Of a stretch of 64,000 bases of DNA, positions 60,601-64,000 are shown piece after piece. Under the pieces are notes generated by a model that worked only from the letters and a program-made list of their open reading frames with translations, did no database searches and was not told the DNA's origin. Each line of letters starts with the position of its first letter. The first letter of the stretch is position 1. Origin of the DNA: Gymnogyps californianus (lineage: Eukaryota > Chordata > Aves > Accipitriformes > Cathartidae); NCBI RefSeq assembly GCF_018139145.2, contig NC_059500.1:55510580-55574579 (forward strand), in the 5' to 3' direction. A program made the translations under genes and the position numbers.

Positions 60601-61914
60601 TGTCAGCAGAGCGGGCTGCCAGCGGCCTGCCGGGCGTCCCCGTCGGGGAAGGCTGTCGGCTCCCGCTCGGGCACGGGGCGGGGAAGGGCACGGCGGCTAC
60701 GGAGCGTTAGTTTTGCGTCCAGAAACGCATGTTACCGGTAGGTCGCACTCACAAGGTGACGGATGCCAGCGGCGGATTCTGGGTCAGCATCCCCGACCTG
60801 CCAAAAGCCGCCTCCGGACGCGGCCCGGCGGGACACGCCAGCGCGGGAGGGAAGCCAGAACAACCGGGTCGCCCCGCTTATCCCCTGCCGCCCTCCCGCC
60901 GGCACTCCTTGCTCCGCAGAAACCCTCGGGCTCCCGGCGCCGCTTTTGCCCCGAAGCTCCCTGTGGATGTTTTGTCCTGGACGAGGTCTCGCAGCCCGAT
61001 GCCCGGGGTGCGGGAAGGCGGGGAGCGGCTCCAGCCGGCTCAGCGGGACCGGGAGCGGCAGAGGGACGTGCGGGTCCGATCCACGCGGGATGCGGCCACT
61101 TCCCGGCCGGCCTGGGGGAAGGGACCTGAGGCGGCACGTCGGGGAGCCGGTTAGCAGGGGCGGCGTTTGCCGGTCCCCTCCGCTGGTCTCGGCGGCTGCG
61201 AGCCCGGCTGCGGAGGGGGCCCGGCACTTTGCGGCTCCTTGCTTTTTAAGAGCGACAAAGCACACCCGCCGGGCTTTCCCTCCGTCCCCTTCTCACGGCG
61301 CCCGTCGGAAGGAAGGGAAAGCCCTCGCCTTTCCTCCCCCGGGCACCCACTCCCCCGAGACCCGCCCGTCGGGGGCCCGTCCCGGGCGCTGCCCTCGCTT
61401 CCCCTGCTCCCCGGGCCCCGCGCATCGCCCCCCCCCCGGCCCCGCGGCGCCCGGCCCGGCCCGGCCCGGCCTCACCTGCCTTGGGGAGCGGCCCCGGGAG
61501 CGCGGGGGGCGGCTCGGCGGCCCAGCGCAGGGCGGCGGCGGCGGCCAGCTCGGCGGGGGCCCGCGGCGGCGCGGCGCAGGGCGGCGGCCCCGGCGGCGGG
61601 GCGGGGGGCTCGGCGCTGCCCGGCGGCCCCGGGAGGGCGCGCAGGGAGTCCGGGAGGAGGCTCTCCAGGCTCTCGTTGGCCTGCTGCCGGCGAAGCGCCA
61701 CCTGCGCGGCCATCACCCGCTGCCGCTCGATGATGAGGATGCACTTCTCGCAGGTGCAGTCCTTGAAGCGGCAGTAGCGCTTGTGGCCCTTCAGCCAGGA
61801 CAGCACGCCGTGGTTGCGGCACCGGGCGCACTTGGGCGTCCGCTGCAGCGGAGCCCGCGGCGGCTGCGACACCGGGCCGCCCATGTAGAGGTACGGGGAG
61901 CCGTAGCCGTTCAT
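53652..61914 (-). CDS. DMRT3: DMRT3, doublesex- and mab-3-related transcription factor 3 (whole coding span)
   Basis: Joining 61476-61914 and 53652-54616 on the minus strand gives 467 residues, against 472 for the human protein as I recall it. Phase 1 is preserved across the junction (PKA, then split Asp, then MNEERLGD). The product is a nuclear transcription factor; in vertebrates it specifies dI6 commissural spinal interneurons involved in locomotor coordination and is also expressed in forebrain and gonad. The order is a short N-terminus [14 protein letters not shown], the DM domain at about residues 24-72, an Ala/Pro-rich linker, a Ser/Asp-rich region, the DMA domain at about residues 243-282, and a conserved C-terminus ending in [11 protein letters not shown]. 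The two-exon structure and position upstream of DMRT2 match other vertebrates. Identity is very secure. Confidence 0.97.
55266..55436 (-). mobile_element. CR1 LINE fragment (minus orientation)
   Basis: The segment reads as the complement of a CR1 3' region: GAGAGGACCTCTGGAAGGCA, then a TGGTCCAACCTCCTGTTCAA block, GACTCCACAACGTCTCTC and CACTTGTTCCAGGTACC. It is about 170 bases, diverged, and lies in the DMRT3 intron in the same orientation as the gene. Confidence 0.85.
57063..57081 (+). repeat. Poly-A run (19 bases) in the DMRT3 intron
   Basis: Homopolymer run within the intron. No retroelement was recognised upstream of it. Confidence 0.9.
57440..57730. promoter_or_regulatory. Small CpG-rich block within the DMRT3 intron
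   Basis: About 290 bases of GC-rich, CG-containing sequence stand out from the AT-rich intron around them. No splice-consistent coding exon was found. An alternative promoter or an intronic enhancer are both possible; this rests on base composition only. Confidence 0.35.
58720..58790 (+). repeat. G/T-rich low-complexity tract in the DMRT3 intron
   Basis: Irregular GGTT, GTTG and GGGTTTT units over about 70 bases. Similar G/T-rich patches occur near 33811, 33969 and 58070. Confidence 0.6.
59685..59700 (+). repeat. Poly-C run (16 bases) in the DMRT3 intron
   Basis: Homopolymer C-run at a GC-rich to AT-rich boundary. Read length here may be uncertain in the assembly. Confidence 0.9.
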
Positions 61915-62780
61915 GCCCGCGGGAGGAGCCCGGCCGGCTCCGGGGCGGAGAAGGGGCCGCGGGGCGGGCGGAGGACGGGGCGGCGGAGGAGAGGACGCGG
62001 GCGGCTCTGCCCGCGGGCTCCGCGGGGGGCGCGACCCCGGCCCCAGGCCGGCGGGGGTAGCCGCCGCCCGCCGCGGTGACACCGGCGGGCAGAGCGCTGC
62101 CGCCGGCCGGAGCGACACTGCCGCTGCCCGCGCCGCCCCGCCGAGCCCAGCGCCCCTCCGCCCGCCCCCGCCCCCGCCCGCCCCCCTCCGCCACCCTCCT
62201 TCCCCGCCGCCGCCGGGGCATGGAGGGAGAGAAGGAGGGAGGGAGGAGGGAGGCTGGGGGGGGGGGGGGCCCTCTGCCTCGCCGTCGGGGCGGCGGCGCT
62301 GCCCGCGCCGTGCAGAAGGAGTCCGTCCCCCTGCGGGCCGGGACCGGGGCTGATGCCACCCACCCACGCCCCCCGCACGGCTCACCCTGCGAAAGCGCCC
62401 GGGGCTGGGGACCAGCGGGGTCTGGGAGGTTTCCTCGGGCTCCGGACCGGCCCCGCGGGGCCGGGATCTCGAAGTCCAGACGGGGCGTTTGGACCCCACG
62501 CGGGAGCCCCTCGAAAGCCCACGGGACACTACGAGCGGCGGCACAGTGTGTGGCTGCTGCCGTAACACCGTCTGTGGCCCAGCGCTGCGCGGGGGGGGTG
62601 GGGGTGGGGGGGTGTTTGAGCCCAAAGTTTTATCAAAGTTTTGAAGCTGCCCTGGAGCAGGAGGTGCCCGGGAGCAGCTGCGCGGAGCCGGGCTGCGCCC
62701 GCGTCCCCGCGGGATCGCGCCGCGGAGCCGGGCGGCTACCTGCCCCGCGCTATCCGCTGCCTCTCCTGCGTCCCTCGCCA
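60050..62780. promoter_or_regulatory. CpG island spanning DMRT3 promoter and exon 1
   Basis: Very GC-rich sequence with dense CG dinucleotides surrounds exon 1 on both sides, extending about 0.9 kb upstream of the ATG and 1.4 kb into the intron. The transcription start is not visible. At the upstream edge there is a CACGTG E-box (62819-62824) and an octamer-like ATGCAAAC (about 62795-62802). Long open frames on both strands here are artefacts of high GC content. G-runs at 62256-62269 and about 62588-62611 may be hard to sequence and to fold. Confidence 0.7.
61476..61914 (-). CDS. DMRT3: DMRT3 exon 1, DM domain
   Basis: This exon encodes residues 1-146 plus one base. The ATG at 61914 was chosen because [19 protein letters not shown] is the invariant vertebrate N-terminus; the frame stays open upstream only because the island is GC-rich and stop-poor. 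Zinc ligands are intact: C29, C32, H44, C48 and H35, C53, C55, C58. The recognition helix runs [18 protein letters not shown], followed by the DMRT3 motif [18 protein letters not shown]. Residues about 97-146 are an Ala/Pro-rich linker likely to vary between birds. The donor is CAG/GTGAGG at 61476/61475, next to a CCCGG repeat. Confidence 0.97.
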
Positions 62781-63359
62781 AGGCAGCTACTTAAATGCAA
62801 ACGGTGGCTATAGAAAGACACGTGCAATTCAGGGCAAGCCGGATTGCTTGCAACCTATTTGATGTGTCTGATGCCGCGGGGTGGTAATTTTCTGTGTCTC
62901 CGGCCGCGGGGAGGTTTCTCGCCGAAACACGGATATTTCCAATATGGCAGCGAGAAGTTTAAATCCAAATGTAATATATTAGTGAAAGAAGGTACAGGAA
63001 TATCTGCTGGGGGGAAACAAATTCACTGCAAGCGTTTATCTGCCCGCGCACCGGTACTTAGCGGCACAGAGTCCGCGGGTAGGCAGGGGCTGCTGCTTGG
63101 ACTTGAACCCGTTTGGCTGCCCCAAGATCTCCCCTGCTTTTCCCAGGCACCTCTCCACTGTAACCGCTACACGAAATAAACCATTTAACGAGGGTACGTC
63201 ATTAGAAAATCAGATTTAAAACTCGGGAAGTATTTCGCCGGAGAGAATAAAAAGCACGGCGTGTGCTATGAAGGTATTTGCGTGATATTTCATTACTTGG
63301 CTCTTTCCCAATTATTCTTCTGCTTCTAGGGGAAGAGCGACTCAGGGAGACCTTTCTCC

Positions 63360-63900
63360 CCAGGGCCGTGTGCGGGGTGCGAGGCAGGATGAGCCCCCCC
63401 ATCGGTTAGCCGCCCCGAGGCGGGGAGCTGAATCGGAGGAGCAGTCCGCGTTCCCGCAGCGCCGGTGGGATCTCCCTTTCTTTGCTGCGGGGGGTGCGCG
63501 CACTGCACCCGGACAGCCCTGCAGCCCGCCGTGCCGCGAACTGGCCTCCCCCGCGAGGCGTCTTACACACTCGTGGGTCCCCGTCGGGGGGAGAAAAACA
63601 AACCAGCGGTGCCTCCTCCGCGGACCGAATAAATATCCCACTATCTCAAAATCGCGAGGGGCGCGTAAAAGACGACGCGCAGCCGTCCTTGGGAACCCGT
63701 TCCCCCAAAGCGAAGAAGCGGGGTGCAAGTGCCGGCGGGGGGGGAGCGGCGGGGGTGGAAAACCCTCCTCCCCCGGGAGCAGGAGAGGGGCCCGCGGGGC
63801 GCCTCCGCCACCGCGGCCGGCCGGGCGGCTGCCCGCTCCCGGGCCGGGCTGCCCGGCGCGGCGGCGGGCTGGCTTAGGGCCGGGGCCCCTCTCTCGCTTG
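63360..63900. promoter_or_regulatory. GC-rich CpG block upstream of DMRT3
   Basis: A second CpG-dense block lies about 1.5 kb upstream of the DMRT3 ATG, separated from the main island by AT-richer sequence (62800-63340). It contains many GC boxes and no convincing gene. It could be a shore or satellite island of DMRT3 or a regulatory element between DMRT1 and DMRT3. Confidence 0.45.
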
Positions 63901-64000
63901 GCTGCACACCGGGCGTTTAGGCTGAAATACTCGTTTGATATAGTGCCGTAATCCTTTTCTCATATTTGATGGGAATGTTTTCCATGTCCTAGTATTTGAC

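Larger units (their letters stand above)
54617..61475 (-). other. Intron of DMRT3
   Basis: This 6859-base intron has a GTGAGG donor and a TTTGCAG acceptor. It contains a CR1 fragment near 55266-55436, an A-run at 57063-57081, a small CpG-rich block at about 57440-57730, a G/T-rich tract near 58720-58790 and a 16-base C-run at 59685-59700. Towards exon 1 (60050-61475) it becomes part of the DMRT3 CpG island. No coding gene is supported inside it. Confidence 0.85.

Noticed and set aside
59720..61129. 469-codon open frame on the plus strand in the DMRT3 CpG island
   Set aside because: It is Pro/Arg/Gly/Ala-rich low-complexity, with many overlapping open frames on both strands. No domain is visible; low stop density in GC-rich DNA explains it.
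60763..62079. 438-codon open frame on the plus strand opposite DMRT3 exon 1
   Set aside because: It is the antisense shadow of the DM-domain exon plus GC-rich flank.
61915..62781. N-terminal extension of DMRT3 upstream of 61914
   Set aside because: The frame is open only because of GC content. The conserved vertebrate start MNGYGS lies at 61914 with an acceptable Kozak context.
1..64000. tRNA, rRNA, CRISPR, operon or viral system; also MHM-type tandem array known near chicken DMRT1
   Set aside because: No cloverleaf-like gene, regularly spaced repeat array, 2-kb-scale tandem repeat, retroviral gene or prokaryotic gene structure was seen.

Overview
The window looks like nuclear DNA of a bird, most likely from the Z chromosome. 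It holds two DM-domain (doublesex/mab-3 related) transcription factor genes in tandem on the minus strand, in vertebrate DMRT cluster order. DMRT3 lies at 53652-61914 and DMRT2 at 25217-28477. By conserved synteny DMRT1 should lie just beyond the right edge, and SMARCA2 far beyond the left edge. The low repeat load (two recognisable CR1 LINE fragments in 64 kb) and the sharp GC-rich CpG islands in an AT-rich background fit a bird better than a mammal or squamate. The species cannot be named from the sequence alone.

Layout. 1-24.95 kb is a gene-poor flank downstream of DMRT2, with one CR1 fragment, microsatellites and several inverted repeats that may mark enhancers. 24.95-29.45 kb is DMRT2: a predicted non-coding first exon, then three coding exons of 348, 103 and 1058 bases giving about 502 residues, headed by a strong CpG island. 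29.45-53.5 kb is the DMRT2-DMRT3 intergenic interval. It carries an extended CpG-rich upstream domain, a long purine tract, an isolated CpG island near 45.0-45.7 kb, a Z-DNA-type alternating tract and a triplet-repeat block. 53.5-61.9 kb is DMRT3: two coding exons of 439 and 965 bases giving 467 residues, split by a 6.86 kb intron that contains a CR1 fragment and a small CpG island. 61.9-64 kb is the DMRT3 promoter CpG island and a further GC-rich block towards DMRT1.

Both proteins carry the intertwined CCHC/HCCC zinc module that binds the minor groove. DMRT3 also has a DMA domain, which DMRT2 lacks. From work on vertebrate families, DMRT2 acts in somite/dermomyotome patterning and early myogenesis, and DMRT3 acts in spinal interneurons (dI6), forebrain and gonad. 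Nothing here suggests that either gene is broken: reading frames, splice phases and zinc ligands are intact.

No prokaryotic-style system, virus, tRNA, rRNA or CRISPR array was seen. The most unusual structure is a nearly perfect 35-bp-arm hairpin in the last DMRT2 intron. Other points worth checking are the orphan CpG island, a possible plus-strand spliced transcript near the left edge, and paired SOX/E-box/forkhead-like repeats in the non-coding flanks. These are inferences from motif shape only.
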